Made by a program: the position numbers and the translations under genes
The notes under the pieces: generated by a model
Databases searched by the model: none
What the model saw: only the letters and a program-made list of their open reading frames with translations
What the model was told of the DNA's origin: nothing
From: Candidatus Bathyarchaeota archaeon
Lineage (GTDB): Archaea > Thermoproteota > Bathyarchaeia > Bathyarchaeales > Bathyarchaeaceae
Assembly (NCBI GenBank): GCA_023136395.1
Contig: JAGLRI010000015.1
Coordinates: 1-14,417 of the forward strand
Direction of reading: 5' to 3'
DNA: 14,417 nucleotides
Part shown: piece by piece, positions 13,088 through 14,417 of the stretch
Position numbering within the stretch: position 1 is the first letter of the stretch
Layout of the letters: each line of letters starts with the position of its first letter

Positions 13088-14417
13088 GTGATAAAGTTGT
13101 TCATTCAATCCTACTTTAAGACTTTTCAAGAGTGGATAGATACAAGTGATAAAAGAGTTATTTTTTTCTGTTTTATTCTTGGCTTTATGATACGGTTAAT
13201 ACCTGAATTGTTGTCGCATCCATACCCTATTGGTTATGATACAGTATACTACGCATTTAGAATTAAAAGTGGGGTGATATGGAGTCATTGGAGCGAGGTT
13301 TTTTCGACATGGTTGCTTTACGCTATTTTTTATCCTTTTTTTAAATTTGTTAAGGGGGATCCTTTCCTCTTATTGAAGATTGTGGCACCCACGTTATACG
13401 CGTTGAATGTGTGTGGAATATTCTACTTTGCTAGAAAAGTGTTGACATGGGATATAAAGAGGGCTTTGGTTGCTGCTTCTTTTTTTACGTTTCTTCTAGC
13501 TGCGTTGAGGATTTCGTGGGATCTTTATCGAAACACGCTTGGAATGGCGGTTCTCCTTTTTACACTGCCTTTTTTAAATAACTTAGGGAAGAAGAGAAGT
13601 GTCGTATTATTTTCTTTTTTTTCTGTTCTTGTTGTTCTTAGTCATGAGTTGGCTGCGGTGACCCTTTTTACCATATCTCTGGGAGTAATTTTAAAGAATC
13701 TTTTAAATGAAAAGAGAAAGAGAGGGTTTACGGTTTTCGTGGGCGTGTTTCCAGCATTAATCATATTTTTGGCGAGAATATATCTAATTCTTTTTCCTGT
13801 ATCGTTTAATTTAGTGACTAACATCATCAGGGTGATTCAACCTTCGACTTACCCAGGTGGATTATTCTTCTTAATTAATTACTTGAAAGATTTCACATAT
13901 CTCGATATTATCTCGCGTGTTTTTCTCCTTTTTATAATTCTTTATCTGGTGTGGCTTCCCCTAGTTTTGATGGGTTTCTTTAGAAACAGGCTTCTTGATA
14001 GTTGGACCATTTTGCTTCTTATTGGCTCCTTCAGCTCATTGGTGACACCCTTCTTTGCTTTAAACATGTGGAATAGGTGGATGTTCATGCTAGTTTATCC
14101 TTTAACATTTTATGCAGTGAGAGGGATTGGAAAAATTTTGGGATGGCAAAATAAGAACTCGAAACTAATCCTAAGACGGATGAACGGATTAAAAAAAATG
14201 TTAACTATTACATTTTTTACAACAATATTGATGGGACTGTTTTTTATGATTACACCCGTAAAATACGGGGTTTTTTCCATCAGCAGAATAAATTCACATT
14301 TTCCTTCGACTATGTTACATAATACTGTTCCCCTAGCAGATGTTAATGGCGTAACAGATAGTATCAACTGGTTGAATGAGAACATGACGGGTAGTTCTTG
14401 CGTGCTGGTACATCAGG
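13088..14417 (+). CDS. Polytopic membrane protein, probable GT-C-type glycosyltransferase (3' end missing)
   Basis: A frame open for 443 codons runs off the right edge. It starts MIKLFIQSYFKTFQEWIDTS and contains roughly nine to eleven hydrophobic segments. After the first helix (about 23-42) comes ELLSHPYPIGYDTVYYA, where E40 and D51 sit in the first outside loop. An acidic residue in that loop is the hallmark of GT-C enzymes that use lipid-phosphate sugar donors, such as PMT/GT39- and STT3-like proteins. ALRISWDLYRNTLGMAVLL and MWNRWMFMLVYPLTFYA also recall archaeal members of this group. A soluble domain seems to begin at the edge (DSINWLNENMTGSSCVLVHQ), as expected for an outside C-terminal domain. 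No SD precedes GTG 13088; TTG 13097 is an alternative, and a first ATG at 13187 falls inside helix 1. The gene follows the hypothetical protein by 64 bp on the same strand. Confidence 0.75.
   Translation, partial: MIKLFIQSYFKTFQEWIDTSDKRVIFFCFILGFMIRLIPELLSHPYPIGYDTVYYAFRIKSGVIWSHWSEVFSTWLLYAIFYPFFKFVKGDPFLLLKIVAPTLYALNVCGIFYFARKVLTWDIKRALVAASFFTFLLAALRISWDLYRNTLGMAVLLFTLPFLNNLGKKRSVVLFSFFSVLVVLSHELAAVTLFTISLGVILKNLLNEKRKRGFTVFVGVFPALIIFLARIYLILFPVSFNLVTNIIRVIQPSTYPGGLFFLINYLKDFTYLDIISRVFLLFIILYLVWLPLVLMGFFRNRLLDSWTILLLIGSFSSLVTPFFALNMWNRWMFMLVYPLTFYAVRGIGKILGWQNKNSKLILRRMNGLKKMLTITFFTTILMGLFFMITPVKYGVFSISRINSHFPSTMLHNTVPLADVNGVTDSINWLNENMTGSSCVLVHQ

Noticed and set aside
13642..13827. Minus-strand frames at 13642-13827 and 14110-14385
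   Set aside because: They are antisense to the 443-codon open frame of the large membrane protein, which is far better supported.

Overview
The window reads as a stretch of archaeal chromosome. It carries fibrillarin and Nop5 (the box C/D sRNP core), an archaeal-type isoleucyl-tRNA synthetase, a winged-helix protein fused to membrane segments, an archaeal ribbon-helix-helix protein, TATA-like boxes about 25-30 bp before several starts, and many GTG or TTG starts. The sequence is A+T-rich. The mix resembles uncultivated TACK-group archaea such as Bathyarchaeia, but that placement is inference from family recognition, not from a marker tree. I see no rRNA, tRNA, CRISPR array, insertion sequence or phage gene.

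Layout from left to right. A truncated regulator gene runs off the left edge on the minus strand (1-196). The nop5-flpA operon follows on the minus strand (426-2286). Next is a minus-strand pair: a membrane-anchored winged-helix regulator and a small two-helix membrane protein (2513-3338). A six-helix membrane protein with a His/Cys metal-site motif diverges from that pair (3545-4282, plus). A pyrimidine operon pyrD-pyrK (4479-6300, plus) is preceded by a possible 25-codon leader frame. Then come ileS (6425-9364, plus) and a gene-poor stretch (9365-10238) holding one 52-residue ribbon-helix-helix gene with a dyad over its TATA box. On the minus strand lie a PHP-domain phosphoesterase and, upstream of it, a Thermus-like methionyl-tRNA synthetase, separated by a perfect hairpin (10239-12437). 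Finally, on the plus strand, a 25-codon frame overlaps a basic conserved hypothetical protein (12572-13023), and a large polytopic membrane protein resembling a GT-C glycosyltransferase runs off the right edge (13088-14417).

How the genes work together. Nop5 and fibrillarin form the 2'-O-methylation machine. PyrD and PyrK form the NAD-linked dihydroorotate dehydrogenase. IleS and MetG charge tRNAs. The wHTH/two-helix pair and the divergent zinc-motif membrane protein share a control region and could form a membrane-sensing module. That module is the best candidate here for something undescribed, although its function is unknown.
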